A DNA stretch of 40,785 nt from Candidatus Zixiibacteriota bacterium (GTDB lineage: Bacteria; Zixibacteria; MSB-5A5; GN15; FEB-12), in NCBI GenBank assembly GCA_028715215.1, contig JAQUSF010000019.1:1-40785 (forward strand). Direction: 5' to 3'. Shown here one piece after another: positions 15,994 to 24,658 of this stretch. How positions within the stretch are numbered: position 1 is the stretch's first letter; every line of letters begins with the position of its first letter. The translations under genes were made by a program, and so were the position numbers. Below the pieces are notes generated by a model. It was given only the letters and a program-made list of their open reading frames with translations, did not search any database and had not been told where the DNA came from.

Positions 15994-16392
15994 GCTGCCG
16001 GAATTAACCGGTAGCTAATCCCCTGAAAGGAGGGCCCAAATGAAAGCCTTGCTTAAGGCTCTTATGAAGCCCCTCCCAAATAGGAAATCACATCGACTCG
16101 TGTGGTGGCAGTTTGGTTAGGGGCTGACCTTGTCGGCAAGGCGTCACTGGTCACACGTAAGGAGACAATCTAGGAATCGACCTCCGGAAAGGCCAGGCCC
16201 AGATCAGAGTCGTGATGTGGGTTAAGCGCTGGGGAGTCCTACTGCCAGCTTGCTTCACCTGGCTTCAGGCTACCCTGATTAGGGGTGCCTGTAATAGGGC
16301 AGCTTGTTGTATCTATTTGCTCCTCCGCCGACACTTTAAACGCTTAGTCAAAGTAGGTCAGGCCCCGTGCTCCTGACATTTTTCTTATTCTT
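15994..16392 (+). ncRNA. Candidate structured noncoding RNA of about 390 nt, class unknown
   Basis: No long frame is open here, and GC is higher than in the flanking AT-rich spacer. Visible helices: GCTGCCGG 15994-16001 with CCGGTAGC 16008-16015 (one G-U); GGAGGG 16029-16034 with CCCTCC 16071-16076, enclosing AGCCTT/AAGGCT (16045-16050, 16055-16060); a long-range pair CACATCGACTC 16089-16099 with 16207-16219 (2-nt bulge), enclosing CGTGTG/CACACG (16099-16104, 16152-16157) and CCTTG/CAAGG (16128-16132, 16137-16141). In the 3' part GCCAG/CTGGC (16244-16248, 16259-16263) and ACCC/GGGT (16272-16275, 16283-16286) can form. GTCAGG/CCTGAC (16357-16377) followed by ATTTTTCTTATTCTT makes a plausible terminator. 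It does not show the hallmarks of RNase P, tmRNA, SRP, 6S or a group II intron domain V. No partner protein is adjacent. Confidence 0.5.
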
Positions 16393-16436
16393 CCCGGTAA
16401 AAATATCTTTTGAGTTTGGACACATATTAAAGTTTT

Positions 16437-16610
16437 TGTAGGTCAAGCCGACACGACTTGGGGCTTGACCTCTTTTCTGCTGTGACGCGCTGCGTCACCA
16501 ATGAAAGCGCGGAGCGCCTTAGCTTGCGTTCCCACGGAGACCGTGGGAACGAGGGGAAGCGGTCAGGTCACAATTCGCCTGTGGCGAATCAGGACCTGAC
16601 CGAACTTTAA
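16437..16610. repeat. Modular hairpin repeat, copy B
   Basis: It has the same five-module order as copy A: (a) 16440-16449 with 16462-16471; (b) 16482-16488 with 16492-16498; (c) 16504-16510 with 16514-16520, with one mismatch; (d) 16527-16537 with 16541-16551; (e) 16561-16601. In module (d) a T-A pair of copy A is replaced by C-G, and a T-G wobble by C-G, so pairing is kept although the bases differ. Confidence 0.85.
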
Positions 16611-16700
16611 GCAGGTCACATCCACCACGGGCGTACAGGACATGACTGAACTTTAAACATCTGCCGGGCACAAAACGAATCAGGACCTGACCGAACTTTA
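16611..16700. repeat. Degenerate tail copies of hairpin module (e)
   Basis: 16611-16654 is a diverged module (e) (CAGGTCACA then ACAGGACATGACTGAAC). 16676-16700 is the right half only (CGAATCAGGACCTGACC then GAACTTTA). Between them sits CCGGGCACAAA, shared with the tail of copy A. Positions 16701-16778 hold nothing recognisable. Confidence 0.65.
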
Positions 16701-16778
16701 AAAAGGGATTACCAACCTGTAATTATTGACAGCATAAAATCAATCATGTGAAGGATATGACATATAGGTGTTAAAAAA

Positions 16779-16852
<74 letters not shown>

Positions 16853-16931
16853 ATTTTTCGTTTTGTTAAACGTTTAAGTATAATAACTGGCGTTTATTTG
16901 TCAACCCCTTTTAAATCGTTATCACCTGGGG

Positions 16932-17939
16932 TTATTTCCGGGTAAAATAAATGATAAGGGCAGCGATGATGATGAAAACGATAAAGATAAGCCAGAGCGT
17001 CAGTTTACTTCCACCATTTTCTTTTTCTTTCGCCCCTTTCTTTTTTTTTTCGGGATGATTGTCCTTAAAGGTTTTCATCCGGGCCAGCCAGTCATCCTCG
17101 ACCCTTAAAAGCTCCTCGTTTTCAGCCGGCAAGGTGTAAACATCGACATCCGGCAGGGGTGATTTGAAAACATCGACAACTTCAATGGCGATAATCGTAA
17201 CATTGTCCTGCCCGCCGCGATTATTGGCCATTTGTACCAGAAGCTCGGTTATTTTTTCGATATCTCGACCGGCCTTCTCGGCCACCTCGAAGATTTCCTC
17301 ATCGTCGGCATAACCGCACAAGCCATCCGAACAGAGAATAAAAATATCCCCGGGTTTGATTTTAACCAGCCGGTAGTCGACCTCGACATTATGGCGCACA
17401 CCCAGGGCGCGGGTGATGACATTCTTGCCCACAAAGGAACTGGCTTCGTTCTGGGAGATGTTTTCCGAATCCTGGATTTCCTGAATCCAGGAATGGTCTT
17501 TGGTCAAAGGCAACAGGGCTTTTTCGTCAAGGCAGTAAGCGCGGCTGTCGCCGACATGAGCAACCGAAATAAAATCGGATTCAAAAGCCAGGGCTACAAC
17601 GGTGGTGCCCATCCCGGCTCGCGAGGGGTCTTCCAGGGCAGCATTGTAAACCGCCCGGTTGGCCAGGCGGATGGCTTTTACCAGAAGTTCCCCGCTGGCC
17701 GGCAACGGCTTGCCCAGGTCAAGCTTGGGGTCATCCAGCAAGGGTTTGTTAAAGTGGGAAAAAACCGTTTGAATGGTATCGGCCGCCAGCATCGAGGCAA
17801 TCTCGCCAGCCTGATGTCCCCCCATACCGTCGCAAACAGCATAGACGTTGTTTTCCTCATCAAGATGCAGATAATCTTCGTTACCGGTGCGAACCAGACC
17901 CTTGTCGGTTTTACCGGCAACTTTTACCTTGAGGGGCAC
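16932..17939 (-). CDS. PP2C-family Ser/Thr protein phosphatase with C-terminal membrane anchor (Stp/PrpC-like)
   Basis: The 335-residue protein starts at GTG 17939. PP2C motifs appear in order: GLVRTGNEDY, VCDGMGGHQAGE (metal-binding D), GMGTTVVAL, HVGDSRAY, TKDHSW, ITRALG, CSDGL and NRGGQDNVTII. After about residue 255 there is a basic linker (PEKKKKGAKEKE). A single membrane helix (LWLIFIVFIIIAALIIYF) follows and the end is basic, so the catalytic domain faces the cytoplasm. Such enzymes reverse Hanks-type Ser/Thr kinases; no kinase is adjacent. It has its own promoter at 17986-18014. Confidence 0.93.
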   Translation of the reverse strand: MPLKVKVAGKTDKGLVRTGNEDYLHLDEENNVYAVCDGMGGHQAGEIASMLAADTIQTVFSHFNKPLLDDPKLDLGKPLPASGELLVKAIRLANRAVYNAALEDPSRAGMGTTVVALAFESDFISVAHVGDSRAYCLDEKALLPLTKDHSWIQEIQDSENISQNEASSFVGKNVITRALGVRHNVEVDYRLVKIKPGDIFILCSDGLCGYADDEEIFEVAEKAGRDIEKITELLVQMANNRGGQDNVTIIAIEVVDVFKSPLPDVDVYTLPAENEELLRVEDDWLARMKTFKDNHPEKKKKGAKEKENGGSKLTLWLIFIVFIIIAALIIYFTRK

Positions 17940-17985
17940 TATTTAATCTTTCCTTTTTCGAATATCAACTGTTTAAGTTGCTTAA

Positions 17986-18014
17986 ATTATATTCAATCCC
18001 TGAAATTTGAACAA
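17986..18014 (-). promoter_or_regulatory. Sigma70-type promoter for the PP2C gene
   Basis: On the minus strand TTGTTC (18014-18009), 17 nt, then a perfect TATAAT (17991-17986), about 46 nt upstream of the GTG start. Confidence 0.65.
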
Positions 18015-18061
18015 GCTTTAAAATCTATTTTTTTGATAATTAACCGATAGTTACCCTCAAT

Positions 18062-18090
18062 AAAAAACCCCGGCTCGACCGGGGTTTTTT
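18062..18090 (-). terminator. Rho-independent terminator
   Basis: AAAACCCCGG (18064-18073) pairs with CCGGGGTTTT (18079-18088), with A- and T-runs on both sides so it can work in either direction. It lies 20 nt after the stop of the minus-strand secreted protein. Confidence 0.88.
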
Positions 18091-18109
18091 TATTTTATGA
18101 TGGGGATGT

Positions 18110-19123
18110 TTATTTAATCAGGACCATTTTTCTGGTCTGGCTGGTGGTTTCAGTCGCCAGCCGGTAGAAATAGACGCCGCTCGCAAATGACGAGGCATTA
18201 AATTCCACGTCATGAGAACCGGCGGGAAGGGAACCAAGTTCCCTCTCTTCCACCAGTCGACCGGTTATATCATAAATTTCCATTTTAACCGTGCTTCGAC
18301 TGGTCAGGTTGAAGCTGATAGTCGTGGTCGGATTGAAAGGATTGGGATAATTCTGATACAGTTCAAACGAACCGGGCAGGCCGACTATGGGGTTGTCATC
18401 GACATCGGTAATTGTTCTGTAAAGGCGGAAATTACCTTCTTCATAAACAGTAGTATCGATAGCCGAGAAGACTTTGTAATAAACATAATGCACGGTATCA
18501 GAATTCCAAATGGGGACCTTGACATTGAAATAGACAAAAGTAGTGTCGTCCGGGTCGGCGTGGCTGGCAGTGTCCTGCGGATAGGTTAGGCCGCTATCGG
18601 TATAAGCCGAGACTTTGTACATATCGGTTCCATTACCCAGATTGCGGACACCGACTTTGACCGAAATCAATTCACCCGGTAATACCTGACGGGAACCCGG
18701 TGCCATGACAATCTGCAGAGCAATGGTAACGCTGTCTTCCGACACCGAGAGTTCAATTTCTTTTGTCGTCTTATCAGTCCAGGTGCAATCACCGACGCAG
18801 TCAGCTTTCAGACCGTTGATGTAGAACGTAATGATATCGCCACTAACCGCTCCTTCATCAGTGGGGTCATCCGGGTCAGTGGTATCATCACCAACTACGG
18901 CCATGGCTCCGAACAAACCGGAGGTGTGTACAATCCAGTTTCCGCAATTTACACCGTCGGGGTCATAAGCCTTGATTATCGTACCGACCGGTGCCGGCTG
19001 GCCGTTATAAATACAGGTTCCGGCAAAGAAACAGGCCCAGGGGGTTGACTGGGCATTGACACCCACGGTAAAAAGAAAGACCAAAACTCCCGCTAAGACT
19101 GTTTTCAGTAACATTTTTTTCAC
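18110..19123 (-). CDS. Secreted protein with type IX-like C-terminal sorting domain
   Basis: The 337-residue protein starts at GTG 19123; the in-frame ATG at 19114 is an alternative. The signal peptide is VLAGVLVFLFTVGVNAQ. Residues of about 27-125 form a beta-rich domain (PVGTIIKAYDPDGVNCG, then GDIITFYINGLKA) that recurs twice in the 1569-residue neighbour. A second Ig-like domain follows. The last 85 residues are a FlgD/Por-secretion tail, with YQNYPNPFNPTTTISF, MEIYDITGRLV, ASGVYFYRL and a C-terminal KMVLIK. In FCB bacteria such tails direct export and surface attachment. The partner or substrate is unknown. It sits 59 nt downstream of the larger gene, separated by a hairpin. Confidence 0.85.
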   Translation of the reverse strand: MKKMLLKTVLAGVLVFLFTVGVNAQSTPWACFFAGTCIYNGQPAPVGTIIKAYDPDGVNCGNWIVHTSGLFGAMAVVGDDTTDPDDPTDEGAVSGDIITFYINGLKADCVGDCTWTDKTTKEIELSVSEDSVTIALQIVMAPGSRQVLPGELISVKVGVRNLGNGTDMYKVSAYTDSGLTYPQDTASHADPDDTTFVYFNVKVPIWNSDTVHYVYYKVFSAIDTTVYEEGNFRLYRTITDVDDNPIVGLPGSFELYQNYPNPFNPTTTISFNLTSRSTVKMEIYDITGRLVEERELGSLPAGSHDVEFNASSFASGVYFYRLATETTSQTRKMVLIK

Positions 19124-19143
19124 AACATCACCACCATTTTTAT

Positions 19144-19169
19144 CCGGTCGGGGAACTTTCCCCGACCGG
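19144..19169 (-). promoter_or_regulatory. Strong intergenic hairpin between two secreted-protein genes
   Basis: CCGGTCGGGGAA pairs perfectly with TTCCCCGACCGG around a 2-nt centre (12-bp arms). It lies 13 nt after the stop of the 1569-residue gene and 20 nt before the start of the next. It lacks a T-run on the minus strand, so it may be an attenuator or an mRNA-stabilising hairpin rather than a full terminator. Confidence 0.6.
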
Positions 19170-19182
19170 CGTTAAGGATACT

Positions 19183-22100
19183 TTATTTCAGTAACATCAT
19201 TTTCTTGGTTTCACTGAAATTGCCGGCAGTCAAACGGTAGAGGTAAATACCGGAGGCTACCTTTTCGCCGGCCGAATTAGTGCCGTTCCAGGTAATTTCG
19301 TTGATACCTGATTTGGCAATTCCATCAAAGGGTACAGCAACAACTTTGCCAAGGATATTGTAGATTTCGATAGTTGCCCGGCCCTCGGCCGCCATGGTAA
19401 AGTTGATTATGGTCGACGGGTTGAACGGGTTCGGGTAGTTTTGAGCCAGCGTATAGGTTCCGGGCAGGTTCTCGGTGGTATTGGTTTTGGCCGATAGCAG
19501 GTTAACTTCAATCCTGTCACCGTTATTAGTCCAGGTCAGAGTTTCGGAAACCTCAACTCCGTCGATTTGCAGGTAGAATTTCTCGCCGGATTTCAAACCT
19601 GAACCTTCAAGGTCGGCATAAACCGGCATGAACCCGAATTCACCGGCTTTTGAAAGGGTGAAACTGCCTATTTTAGTACCATCGGCAGTATGGGCGGAAA
19701 TTGTTGCACCCGCTTGCACTATTTCATCATTCAGAGTCAAATTGCTGGAGTACAGGTTAAGCCACTGGTTGGTAGGCGTTACATCGGCAGCATTTAGAGC
19801 CGCCATCGCAAGGACCTTGGGATGAACAGCCGGAACTGGTACCAAACCGGCGCCACCCGGATAAACCAGGTAATCATTATCGCTGACTTTTATCCAGTAA
19901 CCGTGGCAGGGGGACATTTCCAGCAGAGTGCTGAACTGCCAGTCAGGACGGTAAACCATCAGGCTATCATCAAAGCCCAGGCCAACCAGCAAAGTCCCGT
20001 TGTTATAAAGATTTTCCAGGGCGGTTTCGGTCGGATAGGTTACTTCGGGAAGATAGCTTACCAGATTCCATCCCCGGGTCAGCATAATCGGAGTATTCGG
20101 TTGAACCGGGGAGCCCTCGAATTCCATCGTAAAGGCATGGCCGGGTTTTACCTTGACCCAGTAGCCGCTCAGATGGTCAACATAATGGAGAGTGGAGAAT
20201 TTCAGAAGTTCCGGGTCATAAGTCAAACCACCCTGTTCGAACCCGAGGATGACATCGATATTATCCATGTACGGGCCGAATACGGCTTCAATGTCATTTT
20301 CGGTGTTGATATTCCAGCTGATCAGGTTCCAGCCTTCGGAAAGGTCACAAGTGTGAATAATAACCACGCCAACTTCAAGACAGACCTGAATATGCTGATA
20401 CGGCGGCATACTGCTGGCTATAGGATAAATGGTGTTATCCATGGTGGTGGCTTCTTCGCCATTGATGAAGAAATGTACCATCTGGCCGGGCACTATACCT
20501 TCAATTTCAGGAGTCTGGTCATCATCCTGGTAAACCGGCATGAAACCGTAGAGACCGGGGGTGGTGACGAGGAACTGGCCGCAGAGATTGCCCATACCGT
20601 CACGGGCTTCAACATAAGAACCGACCGGCACGGCGGCATCATAATAGATATTGGTTTCGCAGTAGTAGTTGACGAACCAGGGGTGCGGCTCAAAGGCGAA
20701 ATTGTCGATCGGAGTCAGGTGAATCATCACCCCTTTATCCAGAATATCGAGCTGTTCGACTTTCTCGGGATAGTAACCTTCCTTGTAAGCCCAGAGACTG
20801 AACGGCAGGGTTTCGACATTTTCGAAAAGGAAGGAACCGATACCGCCGGTGATGGCGGTCATAACCGGAGTATTGTTAAAATCGAGCGGGTAGGCATAAA
20901 GCTCAACCGTCGCCCCGGGAATGGAATTTCCGGTACCTTCTTCAACCACCCAGCCGCAGAAATCGAACGGTTTGGTTTCGACGATAATGGAACCGGCAAA
21001 AGTAATCGGGGTTTCGATTTCAAGACCGCTGCCACAATCGCGTTCAAAGAACGCAATATCGGTAACCTCCTCGGAGAATTCAATCAGGTAAACCGTTTCT
21101 TCGGCATCGCAGGAAATCGAGAAATGCAGGTCAATGAAATTCTGCTGGGAATTTCTCGGGTAATACTCCTGGACTCCGGCATCGCAGTTTATCGCTACCG
21201 TATGCAGTTCGTTGTTAATAACGACTGTTTTGGTGTCGAAGTAGTTTATCACGGAATTGGCGAAAGAGACCGAATCAAGGTGAATATAAACCGAGCTCCA
21301 ATTCAGCACGGCGCCCATGGCTTTCAACGGGCAGCTGTTGGTGAAGGTAACCGGTACCGTTACTTTACCACCCGGTGAAACGCCGCCATCATGAACAACC
21401 AGAGTATCGGCGCTCGGCGGCGGTAATACTTCGATATTAATGGTTAAAATAAGTGGTGTCGAGGAGCACAGGTTATCATAGTCCGACTGGACTATGAACG
21501 GAATTGAATAGTTTCCTTCGGTGAGACCGGTCGGGTCGATTATAATATCGATGGTCGACGGAGTGGTACCGATAACCGGAGCCGGAGTTGCCGTCTGGCT
21601 GTTTACACTGAAATGAATCCAGGTGTAGTCGTCACCGATGGGAGGTAATATCTCATAATTAAAATTATAGACAGGATTGCTGCTGGTGATAGTGAACTGG
21701 TCCGACGAGGGAATGGTACTGGCACCGCCTTCAACCGCTGTAAAATTGAAAATATTTTCAGAGAGAACGATATCAACACAGGCCGGTTTTACCACGGTTA
21801 AAACGATATAAACCGTAACCGGTGAGTTGGAAGCCGTATCGGACACGATTTCAACCGTGCCGTCATAAGTGCCGACGGCAACGCCGGTAATATCGATATT
21901 AACCTGGACATCGTTCGGGGTCGTTCCGACAGCGTTGTCGAGACTGATCCAGGTATCACCGAGTATTACACTGGCGGCGTAGGGAATATTCCCGCCGTAG
22001 AAATCGTTCACGGCAAAGGTCTGGGGGTCGGGATTGGTTTCGTTTTCAACCGCCGTGAATTTCAGGGTATCCGGAGATACCGCCAGCATTGGCTGATTGG

Positions 22101-23892
22101 CCATTGTCAGTTTGATGAAAACGAACACCGGCGAATTGGCCACACCCTCTGAGGCTACCTGGACAGAATCGAAATATTCACCGGCCATTACCCCGAAAAT
22201 ATCAATATTGACATTGACATTATTAGGCGTTTGACCGGCGGCGTTGCCCAGGATTATCCAGCCGGCGCCGCTGGGGACGGTCGCCGCGTAATCGACATTG
22301 CTGTCGTCGGACATGGCCACCAGAAAGGATTGCATGCCGGGATTGTCACCGTTGGCCACGGCCGTAAACTCCAGCGTGTCAGTGGGAACCAGAAGAACAG
22401 CCTCGGCACTGATTGATAATTTTACGTAAACAAACTGCGGGGAGTTGGCCGCCGTATCGGACACGACTTCGATAGTGCCCAGATAATCACCGGACGGCAC
22501 CCCGGATATATTTATATTTACATTGACATCGCCGGGGGTTGTCCCGGAAGCATTGTTGAGAGTAATCCAGGAATCACCGACAGTAACCGCGGCGTTATAA
22601 GGGATAGTGCCTTCATATACTTCGGTCACGCTGAAAGGTTGGCCGGTGGGATTAGCGCCGTTTTCAACCGCGTTAAAGTACAACGTATCGACCGAAACCG
22701 CCAGCATCGGCTGCGGTTCGACGAACAAACGGATATAAACCGGTTGGGGAGTATTGGCAGCGGCAGGGGCGGCAACCTGAATCGTTCCGTCATAAGTTCC
22801 CTCCGCGACACCGGTTATGTCGATATTCACTTCAACATCAGCGGGTGTGGTGCCGCTGGCATTGCCCAGCGTAATCCAGCTGTTACCGACAATAACGGTC
22901 GCATTATAGGCAATCGCCTCGCCGTCAATTTCGGTAACAGGGAAAGTCTGCATTGCCGGGTTGTCACCGTTAGCAACGGCATAGAATTTCAAAGTATCGG
23001 TCGGCACCACCAGAACCGGTTGGGGTTCAAGGGTCAATTTGGCATATAAAGTCAGGGGCGAGTTTTCCGCTTCAGGGGAAGTTACGGTTATGGGAAGAAT
23101 ATGAACCCCCTCACCCAAACCTGATATATTGGCATTAACCTGAACATCTGCCGGGGTAGTACCGGAAGCATTATCCAGGGTAACCCAGGTTCCCGGTGTT
23201 ACCGAAGCAGTGTAATTGATGGTATCAAAACTAACTTCGGAAACGGTAAAATATTGAGGGTCGGGGTTGGTGCCGTTGACCACTCCGAAAAACCGCAACG
23301 TATCGGTAGATAACTGCAATGATTTGGGAGTGGAGGGATTGGCATCGGTTATATCCAGAGCGCCGGTCCAGTAGGGGAAATAATCACCGCCGGTGGAGCT
23401 GACAAATTTATAATTTACCCCGCTACCGTATGTGAAGGTATCTAAATGAATGACATCGGCATTAGTCCATGAGGCATCAACTGCGAAATTATATGTCGCC
23501 CAGTGTTGTCTGGTGGGAAAAGGCGTCACACCGGGCGTAAAAAGACGAATACCCACAAAACAGAAACGTTTATTGGCATTAGTTGTTGCCACTGAACCGC
23601 CATCGTAAAAGATGGTTGTAGTGAAACCACTGGTTGCAGCAGGACCATTGGTAGCTCCGGTCATTTGAAGTTTAGGGTTATCCCAGCCAAAACCCATAGC
23701 CGCACCACTAATGGTATCGGCATCATCAAAAACCCATAATTGAAGTTGCACATTATATTGACTGGCACCGGCGTCCGGTTGAACGGTAATAACCATATCA
23801 ATCGTGTCTTTGGCGCCGCTTTCGTCGGCTACAGCAGGGATAGCGGCGAAAGCAAACATAAATACGAAGGTTAATAACAGTTTGAGTTTCAT
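19183..23892 (-). CDS. Very large secreted protein: cohesin-like, BACON-like repeats, sorting tail
   Basis: ATG 23892 follows GGAGGAG at a suitable distance; the longer frame from TTG 23910 reads through that site. The 1569 residues hold a signal peptide and a cohesin-like N-domain to about 190. Five near-identical repeats of about 97 residues follow, each opening D-T-L-x-F-x-A/G-V and containing W-I/V-T-L-x-N-A-S-G-T-T-P, a BACON-like pattern, plus one diverged copy. Then come a second cohesin-like domain, a carboxypeptidase-regulatory-like domain (GWVVEEGTGNSIPGATVEL), two GWNLISW/GYWVKV repeats, and two copies of the domain shared with the 18110-19123 protein. The sorting tail has AQNYPNPFNPSTIINF and ends KKMMLLK. 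It is probably a surface-displayed adhesive or carbohydrate-associated protein. No catalytic domain is visible. Confidence 0.87.
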   Translation of the reverse strand: MKLKLLLTFVFMFAFAAIPAVADESGAKDTIDMVITVQPDAGASQYNVQLQLWVFDDADTISGAAMGFGWDNPKLQMTGATNGPAATSGFTTTIFYDGGSVATTNANKRFCFVGIRLFTPGVTPFPTRQHWATYNFAVDASWTNADVIHLDTFTYGSGVNYKFVSSTGGDYFPYWTGALDITDANPSTPKSLQLSTDTLRFFGVVNGTNPDPQYFTVSEVSFDTINYTASVTPGTWVTLDNASGTTPADVQVNANISGLGEGVHILPITVTSPEAENSPLTLYAKLTLEPQPVLVVPTDTLKFYAVANGDNPAMQTFPVTEIDGEAIAYNATVIVGNSWITLGNASGTTPADVEVNIDITGVAEGTYDGTIQVAAPAAANTPQPVYIRLFVEPQPMLAVSVDTLYFNAVENGANPTGQPFSVTEVYEGTIPYNAAVTVGDSWITLNNASGTTPGDVNVNINISGVPSGDYLGTIEVVSDTAANSPQFVYVKLSISAEAVLLVPTDTLEFTAVANGDNPGMQSFLVAMSDDSNVDYAATVPSGAGWIILGNAAGQTPNNVNVNIDIFGVMAGEYFDSVQVASEGVANSPVFVFIKLTMANQPMLAVSPDTLKFTAVENETNPDPQTFAVNDFYGGNIPYAASVILGDTWISLDNAVGTTPNDVQVNIDITGVAVGTYDGTVEIVSDTASNSPVTVYIVLTVVKPACVDIVLSENIFNFTAVEGGASTIPSSDQFTITSSNPVYNFNYEILPPIGDDYTWIHFSVNSQTATPAPVIGTTPSTIDIIIDPTGLTEGNYSIPFIVQSDYDNLCSSTPLILTINIEVLPPPSADTLVVHDGGVSPGGKVTVPVTFTNSCPLKAMGAVLNWSSVYIHLDSVSFANSVINYFDTKTVVINNELHTVAINCDAGVQEYYPRNSQQNFIDLHFSISCDAEETVYLIEFSEEVTDIAFFERDCGSGLEIETPITFAGSIIVETKPFDFCGWVVEEGTGNSIPGATVELYAYPLDFNNTPVMTAITGGIGSFLFENVETLPFSLWAYKEGYYPEKVEQLDILDKGVMIHLTPIDNFAFEPHPWFVNYYCETNIYYDAAVPVGSYVEARDGMGNLCGQFLVTTPGLYGFMPVYQDDDQTPEIEGIVPGQMVHFFINGEEATTMDNTIYPIASSMPPYQHIQVCLEVGVVIIHTCDLSEGWNLISWNINTENDIEAVFGPYMDNIDVILGFEQGGLTYDPELLKFSTLHYVDHLSGYWVKVKPGHAFTMEFEGSPVQPNTPIMLTRGWNLVSYLPEVTYPTETALENLYNNGTLLVGLGFDDSLMVYRPDWQFSTLLEMSPCHGYWIKVSDNDYLVYPGGAGLVPVPAVHPKVLAMAALNAADVTPTNQWLNLYSSNLTLNDEIVQAGATISAHTADGTKIGSFTLSKAGEFGFMPVYADLEGSGLKSGEKFYLQIDGVEVSETLTWTNNGDRIEVNLLSAKTNTTENLPGTYTLAQNYPNPFNPSTIINFTMAAEGRATIEIYNILGKVVAVPFDGIAKSGINEITWNGTNSAGEKVASGIYLYRLTAGNFSETKKMMLLK

Positions 23893-24169
23893 CTTGGAAA
23901 GCTCCTCCAAATTTTTAATTTATTGTTATTATATTTTTTTTCTATAGTACCCTGATATCTGATAGTGAACTGTATGGGGGGTATTCATTCCGGTCTATTA
24001 TAGAATAAACCACCCATCGGCAGTTAATAATATTATAATAAGCCCGTTTCACTAAGAGGTATTTCCCTGTAAACACACTATTTATTGGCAAACCGGTATT
24101 GTTAGACCAAAATGAAGTATACAAAGGCCCGTAGGATTTAAGCAAACTCCTACCTTCCTCGACCACCCT

Positions 24170-24197
24170 AATATATATTATTATTAAATAATGTCAA
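24170..24197 (-). promoter_or_regulatory. Promoter with a long leader for the large secreted protein
   Basis: On the minus strand TTGACA (24197-24192), 16 nt, then TATATT (24175-24170). The predicted transcript starts near 24163, leaving a leader of about 270 nt before ATG 23892. A 74-codon frame in the leader (23942-24166) has no recognisable features and is probably not translated. Confidence 0.55.
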
Positions 24198-24232
24198 GGG
24201 GTTCAAGCAAGAATGTAAAAATTATGAACAGC

Positions 24233-24658
24233 TTATTTTGTTGCCTCCTTTAACCTTCGACGTCTCACCCAGAGGAAAGTGACAATTAGGACAGCACTTA
24301 AAGAGTCTGTCAGCCAGTCACCGAGGTCTGAAAAGCGACCCGGGATAAAACTTTGGTAATATTCATCTAACAATCCAAAAGAAATCAAGAATATCAGCGA
24401 TATTGCCCAGACCATGGTTAAGTCCATATTCGGCTTGATGTTAACAAACGAACGAAAAGTCAGATATGAGAAAATACCATATTCCACGAAATGTGCCAGT
24501 TTATCGGCAGCATAAAATTTCAGGTCCGGCGGCTTGAGACGAGGTATTGAAGAGATTATTATTATGATACTGCCGTAAATTATTACCGGCAGGTGATAGT
24601 AAATAAAAGAGCTCTTGAACCATGGTCTTTTTGAATGGTCTTTATTCATAGCTGACAT
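24233..24658 (-). CDS. VanZ-like family membrane protein
   Basis: The 141-residue protein has four membrane segments. It carries the VanZ-family signatures DKLAHFVEYGIFSYLTF between segments 1 and 2, and LLDEYYQSFIPGRFSDLGDW with DSLSAVLIV before the last segment, and has a basic C-terminus (WVRRRRLKEATK). VanZ itself lowers teicoplanin susceptibility, but most bacterial homologues have no known role, so no resistance function is claimed. The start could be at residue 1 or 4. It is a single gene. Confidence 0.85.
   Translation of the reverse strand: MSAMNKDHSKRPWFKSSFIYYHLPVIIYGSIIIIISSIPRLKPPDLKFYAADKLAHFVEYGIFSYLTFRSFVNIKPNMDLTMVWAISLIFLISFGLLDEYYQSFIPGRFSDLGDWLTDSLSAVLIVTFLWVRRRRLKEATK

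Noticed and set aside
12466-16700. Possible CRISPR array from the recurring repeats
   Set aside because: The copies are long, few, irregularly spaced and internally palindromic, with no uniform spacers and no cas genes.
19822-21378. 518-codon open frame on the plus strand
   Set aside because: It is antisense to the 1569-residue secreted protein gene, whose signal peptide, repeats and sorting tail are unmistakable. The antisense frame has no recognisable domain and arises from its codon bias.
23942-24166. 74-codon minus-strand frame in the leader of the giant gene
   Set aside because: It begins within a few bases of the predicted transcript start, has no ribosome-binding site and shows no recognisable features.
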